From assembly GCF_000426565.1 (NCBI RefSeq), contig NZ_AUFP01000006.1, positions 1-64,000 of the forward strand: a DNA stretch of 64,000 bases. Reading direction: 5' to 3'. The notes beneath the pieces were generated by a model. That model was not told where the DNA came from, made no database searches, and saw only the letters and a program-made list of their open reading frames with translations. Positions 36,514 to 44,438 of the stretch are shown here, piece by piece (the stretch's first letter is position 1; the number at the start of each line of letters is the position of its first letter). The position numbers and the translations under genes are program-made. The DNA is from Segatella albensis DSM 11370 = JCM 12258. GTDB taxonomy: Bacteria; Bacteroidota; Bacteroidia; Bacteroidales; Bacteroidaceae.

Positions 36514-38039
36514 GCTTTATGTCCTCCTATTTGATTATTACGTTCACGTGCTGTTGCCCCTTCGGCAAAATCCAACCCTTTAAGAATCGCATTCTTACCG
36601 AATTTCTTTTTGATGGCAAGTACGGTCTTTTGTAGATTTCGTTCGTTTGCCAACAGAGTTTCTTCTTTTTCGATAGCTTTGTATTCAGCCTCATAGTCTG
36701 TAAAGAGATCGAGCTGTATAGGAGCACATTTTTCTCTTAGCGCTTCATCCTCGTTGATTACGCGAACAGCGGTAATGTTAAGTCGACGAACGAGCAGACT
36801 ATGGTCGACGATTCTACAGAAGAGTTCATCTATAGCCTGACGGATAAGTCGGGAAGAAGATGTTAACCGCTCCAGTTTAACAGCATCTTGGACATGACGA
36901 GGTACTACCCTACCATAATAATCATAGGCTATAGGACCGGTATAATCCCGATATTCCGATTTTCGAAGAGACTCTCCATCATAGTTGATTGTGATAGCCA
37001 GTTGATCAGTTACAAGTCGTTTATCCACGAGATCCATAGCTAAGGCATCGGCCATCTCGAGCATCACTACCCTCGCCTTTTTGAAATTATAGGCATGAGG
37101 CAACACCTGTCCACTACCCATCGAATTCATTTCAGGCTTATGCGCTTTGATATATGGCATCGTACAAGGTTCCCATCCCCAAGCATGATCGATAAGTAAT
37201 TCTGCATTTACACCAAACAAACGATAGAGAAGTTCTTCGTTATTTATAGACATTCTTGCGATTTGTCCCATGGTTTTAATACCATACATAGCCAACTTTC
37301 GGGCGATACCATGCCCTACCCGCCAAAAATCCGTAAGAGGTTGATGATTCCAAAGAAGCTGTCGATAGTTCATTTCATCAAGTTCTGCTATACGCACTCC
37401 ATCTTGGTCAGCCTCGGTATGTTTAGCAACGATATCCATGGCGACCTTTGCAAGATATAGGTTGGTACCAATACCTGCAGTAGCGGTGATACCTGTCTGA
37501 CTAAGGATGTCATGAATGATTTCTATAGCAAGTTCGTGTGGTGTCTTCCTGTAGGATACAAGATAGTCGGTAACGTCCATAAAGACCTCATCGATGGAAT
37601 AGACATGAATGTCTTCGGGTGCAATAGATTTGAGATAGATGCCATAGATGTCTGTACTCACACGGATATATTCTGCCATACGAGGAGTAGCAACAATATA
37701 GTCAACCTCCCAATCAGGATGTTCGTTCAACTCTGTTGCAGAGGCAGACTTCCCCTTGAATCTATGATCAGGGATGCGTCGCAATCGCTCATAGTTGATT
37801 TCCTTAATTCTCTGTACAACTTCGAAAAGACGGGCTCTTCCTGCAATATGATAGGATTTAAGAGATGGAGATACAGCCAAACAAATGGTCTTCTCGGTTC
37901 GACTTTCGTCAGCAACAACAAGATTTGTGGTTAGAGGATCTTTTCCTCGAGCCACGCACTCTACGGAAGCATAAAATGATTTTAAATCAATGGCTTCATA
38001 GATTCTCTGTTGATTATCCAACAGTTTATTCTGCCCCAT
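36510..38039 (-). CDS. Y-family DNA polymerase (DinB/UmuC-like)
   Basis: 509 residues from the ATG at 38039; the longer frame to 38165 overlaps mntP and is unlikely. Translesion polymerase: motif AIDLKSFYASVECV (first Asp and steric-gate Tyr), catalytic YSIDEVFMDVT, GIGTNLYLAKVAMD, the helix-hairpin-helix region DFWRVGHGIARKLAMYGIKTMGQIA, then a little-finger domain. A ~90-residue extra C-terminal part contains QLDLFTDYE, which looks like a beta-clamp-binding QxxLF motif. It overlaps mntP by 14 nt and the yolD-like gene by 4 nt. Confidence 0.9.
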   Translation of the reverse strand: MGQNKLLDNQQRIYEAIDLKSFYASVECVARGKDPLTTNLVVADESRTEKTICLAVSPSLKSYHIAGRARLFEVVQRIKEINYERLRRIPDHRFKGKSASATELNEHPDWEVDYIVATPRMAEYIRVSTDIYGIYLKSIAPEDIHVYSIDEVFMDVTDYLVSYRKTPHELAIEIIHDILSQTGITATAGIGTNLYLAKVAMDIVAKHTEADQDGVRIAELDEMNYRQLLWNHQPLTDFWRVGHGIARKLAMYGIKTMGQIARMSINNEELLYRLFGVNAELLIDHAWGWEPCTMPYIKAHKPEMNSMGSGQVLPHAYNFKKARVVMLEMADALAMDLVDKRLVTDQLAITINYDGESLRKSEYRDYTGPIAYDYYGRVVPRHVQDAVKLERLTSSSRLIRQAIDELFCRIVDHSLLVRRLNITAVRVINEDEALREKCAPIQLDLFTDYEAEYKAIEKEETLLANERNLQKTVLAIKKKFGKNAILKGLDFAEGATARERNNQIGGHKA

Positions 38040-38610
38040 ATAGATGTGTAAGGAGTATTTTGATGCCGATAAATAGAAGAATGGCACCACCCAACAGCTC
38101 AGGTCGTATGCGTCGGCGGATCGTTTCTCCGAAGACAACACCAAGATGTTGTCCCAGAATACCAAAAATAAAGGAAACTAATCCAATGGATATCAACGGA
38201 AAAGTAAGTTGACTAAGATGCCGATAACCTGTACAAGCAAAAGAGATACCTATAGCGAGTGCGTCGATACTTGTGGCTACAGCCAAAACCAATTGCGTCT
38301 TTAAAGATGTAGGATTAAACCTCTTTTCTTCTTCGTCAGCAAAAGACTCTTTGATCATGTTGATACCTAGAAAACAAAGTAGGCCAAAAGCTATCCAATG
38401 GTCATAATCCTCGATATAGTGGGCAAACTGGTTTGTTCCCAGCCATCCCATAAAAGGCATAAGGGACTGAAAAAGTCCAAAGAAGAAACTCATAGACAGA
38501 ATAGTAACCCATTGATAACGCTTTAATATCACACCACTTACTATACTTACAGTAAAGCAATCCATCGCCAATGCTACAGACAGTAGCAGGATGTCCCAAA
38601 TATATTCCAT
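38026..38610 (-). CDS. mntP: Manganese efflux pump MntP
   Basis: 194 residues, six membrane spans, with the acidic motifs VALAMDCFTVSI and ATSIDALAIGISFA (Asp residues in repeated DUF204 halves) that define MntP. Exports Mn2+. Its 3' end overlaps the polymerase gene by 14 nt, an unexpected pairing. No yybP-ykoY-type Mn riboswitch is evident in the short leader. Confidence 0.92.
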   Translation of the reverse strand: MEYIWDILLLSVALAMDCFTVSIVSGVILKRYQWVTILSMSFFFGLFQSLMPFMGWLGTNQFAHYIEDYDHWIAFGLLCFLGINMIKESFADEEEKRFNPTSLKTQLVLAVATSIDALAIGISFACTGYRHLSQLTFPLISIGLVSFIFGILGQHLGVVFGETIRRRIRPELLGGAILLFIGIKILLTHLYGAE

Positions 38611-38639
38611 AATTAATAATAGTCTTTGTATAATGGTGG

Positions 38640-38647
38640 CAAAGGTA
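38640..38647 (-). promoter_or_regulatory. -7 box (TACCTTTG, minus strand) of mntP-dinB-yolD
   Basis: Reads leftwards 29 nt before the mntP ATG. Confidence 0.55.
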
Positions 38648-38669
38648 ATAAAAATCTATGAGATGAAAG

Positions 38670-38701
38670 TTGCCTTCTTCATGAAATTATCATTATCTTT
38701 G
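38670..38701 (+). promoter_or_regulatory. Promoter of the YiiX-like gene
   Basis: TTG at 38670-38672 and TATCTTTG at 38694-38701, 21 bp apart; ATG at 38719. Divergent from the mntP promoter. Confidence 0.65.
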
Positions 38702-38718
38702 CATTCAAAATAGTTAGT

Positions 38719-39381
38719 ATGATGATAAAGGTTTTAAGATTTGTGTGTATTATGATGGCTGTGACAGGTTTCATGCCTGTATGTGCACAGCAGATTTCTC
38801 CGGCAGAAAATTGTGTACTTACGGTATCGCAGCTCAAGCCGGGCGATCTACTTTTTGTTATTAATAACAAAGGAAATGCAATTACAGATGTGACGAATGG
38901 GTATCATGGCAAACAGATAGATCATGTGGCATTTGTAATCAACAATAAAGGGATGATAGCTGAAGCGACCACTCGTAAAGGCGTTGGATTGACAGACATC
39001 CGTAAATTTATGGATCATGGCTCTCGCGATAGTTGCCGATCGGAGTTTTTGGTGGGAAGAGTGAACATTCCTTATTCATGGAGGAAGACCCTCCGAAATT
39101 ACCGTAGATATGAACATCTCCCCTACGATTCCCTATTTATGCCTGATGATAAGGCTATGTATTGTAGTGAACTGGTACAGAAATGTTATGTAGATGCCAA
39201 GGGTAAACGTATTTTCAATACTATCCCGATGTCGTTCCATAATAAGAAAGGTGAAATAACCGACTTTTGGAAAATGTTCTATAGTCGAAAAGGATTGAAA
39301 GTTCCAGAGGGAGAGCCTGGTACTAATCCAGGACAATTATCGAGGGATGAACACGTGACGATCATTGGATATTTAAAGTAA
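38719..39381 (+). CDS. Secreted YiiX/YebB-like permuted papain-fold hydrolase
   Basis: 220 residues with a signal peptide (IKVLRFVCIMMAVTGFMPVCAQ). Permuted NlpC/P60 family: LKPGDLLFV, IDHVAFVI (catalytic His) and MYCSELVQKCY (catalytic Cys), the reversed order expected for this family. Likely an amidase or thioesterase acting in the periplasm; the substrate is unknown. Own promoter. Confidence 0.85.
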   Translation: MMIKVLRFVCIMMAVTGFMPVCAQQISPAENCVLTVSQLKPGDLLFVINNKGNAITDVTNGYHGKQIDHVAFVINNKGMIAEATTRKGVGLTDIRKFMDHGSRDSCRSEFLVGRVNIPYSWRKTLRNYRRYEHLPYDSLFMPDDKAMYCSELVQKCYVDAKGKRIFNTIPMSFHNKKGEITDFWKMFYSRKGLKVPEGEPGTNPGQLSRDEHVTIIGYLK

Positions 39382-39428
39382 TGGGGAAGCATGATATCTT
39401 CTTATGCCATCACCCTCCCCCATATGCA

Positions 39429-39641
39429 TCATAATATCTGCTCCACACTATTCAACTCCTGCTGGTATATGACCCCACGCTCCTTCGAGAAGAAATCTAT
39501 CGTAAGAGCAGCGAGAGCAATAAGGATGAGCGCCAAGGCAGAGGAACAAAGCCAAGGTGCGGCGCAGAAGGCGAACACGCAGATGCCAATGACCATCATG
39601 ACGGCAGAGACGATGATAGGTTGCGGATATAGGTTGGTCAA
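39429..39641 (-). CDS. Small hypothetical membrane protein
   Basis: 70 residues with two hydrophobic spans (PIIVSAVMMVIGICVFAFCA and SSALALILIALAALTIDFF) and a hydrophilic tail (SKERGVIYQQELNSVEQIL). It is not recognised. Start and expression are uncertain: no clear promoter precedes it and the region looks degraded. In the gap 39382-39891 only this ORF and the one at 39749-39844 show protein-like features. Confidence 0.35.
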   Translation of the reverse strand: MTNLYPQPIIVSAVMMVIGICVFAFCAAPWLCSSALALILIALAALTIDFFSKERGVIYQQELNSVEQIL

Positions 39642-39748
39642 GAAGCCGAATTACGTGCTGGCAGATATGTAATGCCATCAGCCGTTTCGTACCAATCCAG
39701 CTCCGAAAATTATCGACATTTCGTTTTTCCAATACTCTAAATACTCTG

Positions 39749-39844
39749 CTACGCCCAATGGACAAACCAAACGCTTGACTTTCGACCGCAAATCACCGTC
39801 ACAACTACCAAAAATATCAATAGTATCTTCATCGTTTTGCGCAT
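39749..39844 (-). CDS. Short signal-like ORF, possibly a broken gene start
   Basis: 31 codons: MRKTMKILLIFLVVVTVICG then a short tail. It looks like a signal peptide of a lost protein, or a small membrane peptide, and lies 107 bp upstream of the 70-residue membrane ORF on the same strand. Confidence 0.25.
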   Translation of the reverse strand: MRKTMKILLIFLVVVTVICGRKSSVWFVHWA

Positions 39845-39891
39845 TCTCCTTAATTATTTACCTACAGTTAATTGTCTTTTTACATTCATAA

Positions 39892-40455
39892 TTATGCGAC
39901 CAAGGCCAACAAAGGAAGGGTGACGATCAAACTACCGATATTAGGCATCGTCTTAGTAGGTTGGTTTGAGAGATACGTATTAATGAGGACAACACGAAGC
40001 ATAGCCCTGGCATCCATATTCTGAAGTAACACGAACAATTCCTCGTCGATCTCGGCATAAGCAAAGGCCTCACGCATCGCCTTCACGGAATAGCCGCCCT
40101 TGGGCAGTTCTTTTTTCTCCTTATTCTTCTGTGAGAACGGAGCAACATCAGCAACCATCATCGTGCTAGGCCCCTTCTCTATCAGCCACCAGAAATCCTC
40201 GTGTTGCATATGGAAAAACGGCTTCGTGATGTCAGCCTTAAATACCGTTGAACGTCCTAAATATCTGCTCCACAGAGCCTTAAACTTATCCTCTAGCGTA
40301 TCCGTTAGAGCGATACGGGGCGAAACGATGTATCCTTCCTCTATCAGGTCGATGACGGAGAGTAACAATATCGCCTTATGTGGAGCTTTATACCTTTTTG
40401 TTATATTGGTATGAAGGGATGAAAAAGCTTTAACGTAATTACTAAGTTCTGACAT
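39892..40455 (-). CDS. Stand-alone sulfur-binding-domain-like protein (HNH nuclease N-terminal-like)
   Basis: 187 residues. Residues ~1-95 (YVKAFSSLHTN, then APHKAILLLSVIDLIEEGYI, and KPFFHMQHEDFWWLIEKG) resemble the N-terminal DNA-binding module of ScoMcrA-type and related HNH restriction endonucleases, which reads phosphorothioate-modified DNA in characterised members. No HNH motif follows; the C-terminal part ends in a hydrophobic stretch (IGSLIVTLPLLALVA). It is either a stand-alone DNA reader or a truncated nuclease. Own -7 box upstream. No dnd or other restriction genes are nearby. Confidence 0.6.
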   Translation of the reverse strand: MSELSNYVKAFSSLHTNITKRYKAPHKAILLLSVIDLIEEGYIVSPRIALTDTLEDKFKALWSRYLGRSTVFKADITKPFFHMQHEDFWWLIEKGPSTMMVADVAPFSQKNKEKKELPKGGYSVKAMREAFAYAEIDEELFVLLQNMDARAMLRVVLINTYLSNQPTKTMPNIGSLIVTLPLLALVA

Positions 40456-40496
40456 GTTATGTTATGTTATTTTAGTTTTTAGTTGTAATATTCTTG

Positions 40497-40504
40497 CAAA
40501 TTTA
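40497..40504 (-). promoter_or_regulatory. -7 box (TAAATTTG, minus strand) of the sulfur-binding-like gene
   Basis: Reads leftwards 41 nt before the ATG at 40455. Confidence 0.4.
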
Positions 40505-40572
40505 CAAATTTTAATTTTTCTGCGCAAGGACTTCTCAAAAAATAATTTCCTTTCTTCACGACATTCCATTCA

Positions 40573-40602
40573 AACCACCAGCACTCACGTGTTGGTGGTT
40601 CT
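40573..40602. terminator. Hairpin, possible terminator
   Basis: AACCACCA (40573-40580) / TGGTGGTT (40593-40600) with a T-rich + strand flank. It lies beyond the methyltransferase fragment; direction unclear. Confidence 0.4.
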
Positions 40603-40623
40603 TCTATTTTTTGATTTTTTATC

Positions 40624-40923
40624 TTATTTTTTACCATAAAGAAGCTTATATACAATCATGTATAGTTTTCGTGTTTTTAGTCCAAATTTAACTTCATAAT
40701 GAGGATTTATAAAAAATGCGACAAGATTCACTATTGTATAATCTGTTCCTTTTAAAACTTTTTCAAAGAACTCCATAGAGCATTTTGTTTGTCTTATGTT
40801 CATTAACCCCTTTATGTAACCAGTCTCTTCTTTTCCGATTTTCAATATATCCTTATAAGTAAATCTTGGCGGGAGATGAATTAAAGGTATATTCAACAAA
40901 CGAAGTATGAAATACAGAATGAT
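40624..40923 (-). pseudogene. C-terminal fragment of a glycan-type SAM methyltransferase
   Basis: The frame is open from a stop at 40924-40926 to 40624 and has no ATG. It reads ...LIHLPPRFTYKDILKIGKEE and FFINPHYEVKFGLKTRKL, resembling the C-terminal end of class I methyltransferases found in polysaccharide loci. The N-terminal SAM-binding half is missing, and the dispersed repeat copy B begins within ~30 bp of the break, so the gene was probably truncated there. Family assignment is from memory. Confidence 0.45.
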
Positions 40924-40952
40924 TTACAAAGGAACTAAAAGAAATCTTTTGT

Positions 40953-41395
40953 AATATTTAAACTTTGATTCAGATACTGTTAAAGTTTTGTGCTCATTCT
41001 AGAACAAACAAGAACCTAATGAGCTCTCAAAATACAGAAAAGCCCTCCCTCTAAAAGTTGATCTTTCGAACGAAGTTAACTGCATCGGCTTATACAGTTA
41101 ACTTCGTAAGCTCACGCGAATAGGTTTATAGCCTTATATAGTTAACTTAATAAGCTTATATTCCCAGTATATTTTGATGACAGAATACACATCAAAACAT
41201 AACTTATTGATAATCAAGCATTTGCCTTTTGATTACATTTTTAAAATTCATAATCAACCCCGCCATTAATTCAGAATTTGCAAATTATGAACGTCTTTCT
41301 TCGGTTGAGAATTAAGGAATTTAATGTTCTTTAAATGTCCCTGAATTCAAATTGATAATGCAAATTACTAGTATTTAAATATCAATCAAATAATT
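40953..41395 (-). repeat. Dispersed ~430-bp intergenic element, copy B (reverse orientation)
   Basis: The reverse complement aligns with copies A and C over their whole length. Three GTTAAC sites start at 41075, 41097 and 41141 (22 and 44 bp apart, the same order as A and C when reversed). The conserved block around them shares the stretch ACCTATTCGCGTGA with copy C. It lies immediately upstream, in the same orientation, of the methyltransferase fragment. Confidence 0.75.
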
Positions 41396-41415
41396 AAACT
41401 TAGTCCGTCAAACTT

Positions 41416-41446
41416 CAAAAAAAATCCCGACATCATGTCGGGATAC
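41416..41446 (-). terminator. Terminator of the ftsY-rimO-HU operon
   Basis: TCCCGACA...TGTCGGGA hairpin at 41425-41443, followed on the minus strand by eight T's (A's at 41417-41424). Confidence 0.85.
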
Positions 41447-41453
41447 TCTTTCG

Positions 41454-42854
41454 TTATTTCTTTTTCTTAAGTTTAAGTTTCGGAATCTTTACGGATTGTC
41501 CTTCTTTGATAGGACCATTACCATTTAAGGCTTCAAGATAACATTCCATACCGGAACCAAGATATGTTCTGCTGATGCTTGCTAAGGTCTGTCCCTTCTT
41601 GGCCTTTATTGTTTGTTCTACTCCTATAATACTATATGCTCCTGTGCGTACACGAGGGTCTGCATCATATTTACTCGTGGCAACTTCTTGAGCCATTGTT
41701 GCCTTCGCGTTAGCAGCAACTCCCTTTGTTACCGATTCAGTAGTTTTTTGCTTAGCTTCACCCGTTGGCACCTTAGCCTCATTTGCTTTCTGGGTAGCGG
41801 CAACCAAAGCTTCATGCTCGCGGAGAAGTCGGATGCTATCAACCTTTGCCTTTTCCAAGACTTTAGGATCTATTGCAGAAGTAGCTACAGATTGGGCGTT
41901 GGTCTTCGCCTTAGTGGCTGCCTTCTGAGCAACAGACTGGTTATTCTTAGCAAGTTGAATCTCTAGTTCTGCCAAACGTTGCGACTGAGCATTATAGTTG
42001 TATAACAAAAAACCGAAGCTTCCTACGATCAATAGTAATGCTATTCCACACATCCAATATATCTGACGTGGAATTCCGGAAGTTGCTGAAACATTTGAGG
42101 TTACAGAGATTGATTCTATATCATGTTCAGTATCTTCAACCTTCTTATTAGAAGGAATAACGTTTTTGGGCTCGCTCGTCGGCTTTGCTATCGATTCGCT
42201 TGTAGGGCCAGCAATTGTTTCGTCGATTGGCTCGTTTACCGGTTCAGCGATCTCTACAATCGACTCGTTTGCAGGTTTTGAGATTTCTGTGATTGGTTTC
42301 GCTTCAACTTCCGGTTCAATCTTTGCAGTCACCTCCTCACAAGGAATGACAACATCTTTATCCTCCGTTGACTTTACAATTGGTTGCTCGACAGATTCCT
42401 CTATTGGTTTGGCAGGTTCTTCTGTCTGCTCTTCTACCGGTCTCTCAATTGGTTCAGCAACAGGTTTCGGTTCTATAGGAATCTCCGGAGCCAATCCGCC
42501 TTTATATTTATCATCAATCGGTTGGAAATCAACTCCATCGTTGATGACAACAGTCTCAAACTGAGCAAACGGTTTGTTAACGATTTCCTTGAGGATATTA
42601 TCGGGCGTAAAATTGATTTTATCCCTACCCTCGATAAGGATACGTTCGCCGGTATTCACATTAATACTTTCACGATCCTTTACAGAAGTGACCTTGAAAG
42701 TACCGAGTCCTTTGATTTTCACGAGTTTTTCCTCTGCCAACCCCACGTTAGCAGTCTCGAACATCTGTCGGACGAATTTCTCGGCGGCATCCTGAGTAAG
42801 GCGATGTTTCTCGACAAGTCTACTTGCTAATATTTCTATTACGCTCTTATTCAT
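41454..42854 (-). CDS. HU-domain/LysM membrane fusion protein
   Basis: About 466 residues from the ATG at 42854 (42866 is also possible). Order: an HU/IHF-type DNA-binding domain (residues ~1-90: VIEILASRLVEKHRLTQDAA, then IKGLGTFKVTSVKDRES); an acidic Pro/Glu linker with degenerate repeats (EPIERPVEEQTEEPAKPIEE); one membrane span (YWMCGIALLLIVGSFGFLLY, ~265-285); a coiled-coil/Ala-rich stretch; and a C-terminal LysM (KKGQTLASISRTYLGSG...). Such a protein could bind DNA in the cytoplasm and peptidoglycan in the periplasm. The start overlaps the preceding HU gene stop. Confidence 0.85.
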   Translation of the reverse strand: MNKSVIEILASRLVEKHRLTQDAAEKFVRQMFETANVGLAEEKLVKIKGLGTFKVTSVKDRESINVNTGERILIEGRDKINFTPDNILKEIVNKPFAQFETVVINDGVDFQPIDDKYKGGLAPEIPIEPKPVAEPIERPVEEQTEEPAKPIEESVEQPIVKSTEDKDVVIPCEEVTAKIEPEVEAKPITEISKPANESIVEIAEPVNEPIDETIAGPTSESIAKPTSEPKNVIPSNKKVEDTEHDIESISVTSNVSATSGIPRQIYWMCGIALLLIVGSFGFLLYNYNAQSQRLAELEIQLAKNNQSVAQKAATKAKTNAQSVATSAIDPKVLEKAKVDSIRLLREHEALVAATQKANEAKVPTGEAKQKTTESVTKGVAANAKATMAQEVATSKYDADPRVRTGAYSIIGVEQTIKAKKGQTLASISRTYLGSGMECYLEALNGNGPIKEGQSVKIPKLKLKKKK

Positions 42855-43143
42855 TCTTACCTCCATTCTTTAATTTTTCCTTGATAGAGGCAACAGGCCG
42901 GAAGTTGAGTACCAATTTCGGAGGTACAAGCATTCGTTGCTTCGTAGTAGGATTCACCATGATCCTCTCCATGCGCTTCTTTACCTCGAAAGTTCCGAAA
43001 CTTGGTATAGATATGGAGGTATGTGGGTCCACCTCGATGAGTTCTATCATACCATCGATGACCGTACGCACAAGTTTCTGGGTGTCTTCTTGTGTATACT
43101 CCGTAGAGGACGATAATTTGGCTATGTATTCCTTATTGTTCAT
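42847..43143 (-). CDS. HU family DNA-binding protein
   Basis: 98 residues. Complete HU/IHF fold: NNKEYIAKLSSSTEYTQED N-terminal helices, ISIPSFGTFEVKKRMERIM beta core and the arm with NPTTKQRMLVPPK (the Pro that intercalates DNA in HU/IHF). Its ATG overlaps the rimO stop by 4 nt and its stop overlaps the HU-LysM start. Confidence 0.88.
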   Translation of the reverse strand: MNNKEYIAKLSSSTEYTQEDTQKLVRTVIDGMIELIEVDPHTSISIPSFGTFEVKKRMERIMVNPTTKQRMLVPPKLVLNFRPVASIKEKLKNGGKNE

Positions 43144-44438
43144 ACTACTTCTCCATAAAGGTCGAATTCGTCGCTATCACTTATTTTCACATCGTAGAAT
43201 TTTCCTACATATAGAGTTTTCTTTGCTACAGGAATCAAAACTTCCGGGTCTACATCCGGAGAACAGAATTCCGTACGACCGATATAATAATCGCCTTCCT
43301 TACGGTCGATGATGACTTTCATGACCTTCCCCACCTTTTGGGCTTCTATCTCCGTAGAAATCTCCTGTTGGATGGCCATGAGCTCATCAAGTCTACTTTG
43401 TTTCACATCTGCAGGTACATCATCTTCATAATGTTCGGCGCTATAGGTTCCCTCCTCTTCAGAATAAGCGAAAGCCCCCATTCTCTCAAACTTGGCCCAT
43501 CTCACAAACTCCTTGAGTTCTTCGAAATCCTGTTCGGTCTCTCCAGGGAATCCCACCATCAACGTTGTTCGGATATGGATACCCGGAACGCGTTCGCGGA
43601 TGGCCTTGATGAGGTCGATGGTCTCTTGTTTTGAGACATGACGATGCATACGGTCCAACATATGGTCGCTGATATGTTGTAATGCGATATCGAGATATTT
43701 GCATACGTTAGGTTTCTCGCGCATAACATCCAATAAATCCATCGGGAATTGGTTAGGATATGCATAATGCAGGCGAATCCACTTCACGCCCGGAATATCA
43801 GCCATTTCGGAGATGAGTTCTGTGATATGATGCTTGCCATCGATATCCACGCCATAGAAAGTGAGTTCCTGAGCTATGATCTGGAATTCCTTTACTCCAT
43901 CTGCCACCAACTCTCTTATCTCGTTGAGGATGTCTTCCTTAGGGCGACTGGTATGTTTACCTGTAATGATAGGGATGGCGCAATAGGCACAATGGCGGTC
44001 GCATCCTTCTGCTATCTTCACGTATGCATAATGATGTGGAGTGGTAAGATGGCGACGCCCATCACATGAAGGAACGTCAGCCTTGCCTAATTCCTTGAGC
44101 AGTTGTTTATAATTGAATTTTCCATAGAATTTATCCACCTCTGGTATCTCCTTCTCCAGTTCGTCCTTATAACGTTGGGAAAGGCATCCCATGACATACA
44201 ACTTGCGCAGGCGGCCCTCATTTTTAGCCTGTACGAATTCGAGGATCGTATTGATACTTTCCTCTTTGGCTGATTCTATAAATCCACAGGTGTTGATTAC
44301 GGCAATCTCACCTTGTGGGCGTTTACTATCGTGCACACAATGGTATCCGTTGGCTTCGAACTGTTTCATCAATAACTCGGAATCCACCAAGTTCTTGCTA
44401 CAGCCCATCGTGATGATATCTATCTGATTTTTCTTCAT
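43140..44438 (-). CDS. rimO: Ribosomal protein S12 methylthiotransferase RimO
   Basis: Radical-SAM enzyme that adds a methylthio group to an Asp of ribosomal protein S12. 432 residues. The UPF0004 domain has cluster cysteines Cys13 (MGCSKN), Cys51 (NTCGF) and Cys85 (MGCLSQR); the radical-SAM motif is CDRHCAYC (Cys146, 150, 153); the TRAM domain is at the C terminus. The MGCSKNLVDSE start distinguishes RimO from MiaB. ATG overlaps the ftsY stop by 4 nt. Confidence 0.95.
   Translation of the reverse strand: MKKNQIDIITMGCSKNLVDSELLMKQFEANGYHCVHDSKRPQGEIAVINTCGFIESAKEESINTILEFVQAKNEGRLRKLYVMGCLSQRYKDELEKEIPEVDKFYGKFNYKQLLKELGKADVPSCDGRRHLTTPHHYAYVKIAEGCDRHCAYCAIPIITGKHTSRPKEDILNEIRELVADGVKEFQIIAQELTFYGVDIDGKHHITELISEMADIPGVKWIRLHYAYPNQFPMDLLDVMREKPNVCKYLDIALQHISDHMLDRMHRHVSKQETIDLIKAIRERVPGIHIRTTLMVGFPGETEQDFEELKEFVRWAKFERMGAFAYSEEEGTYSAEHYEDDVPADVKQSRLDELMAIQQEISTEIEAQKVGKVMKVIIDRKEGDYYIGRTEFCSPDVDPEVLIPVAKKTLYVGKFYDVKISDSDEFDLYGEVV

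Noticed and set aside
38611..38660. Mn-sensing riboswitch before mntP
   Set aside because: The leader after the -7 box is only about 25-30 nt, too short for a yybP-ykoY aptamer.
42166..42830. ORFs of 132-148 codons on + opposite the HU-LysM gene
   Set aside because: Antisense shadows of the Pro/Glu-rich linker; the real gene is the minus strand HU-LysM fusion.
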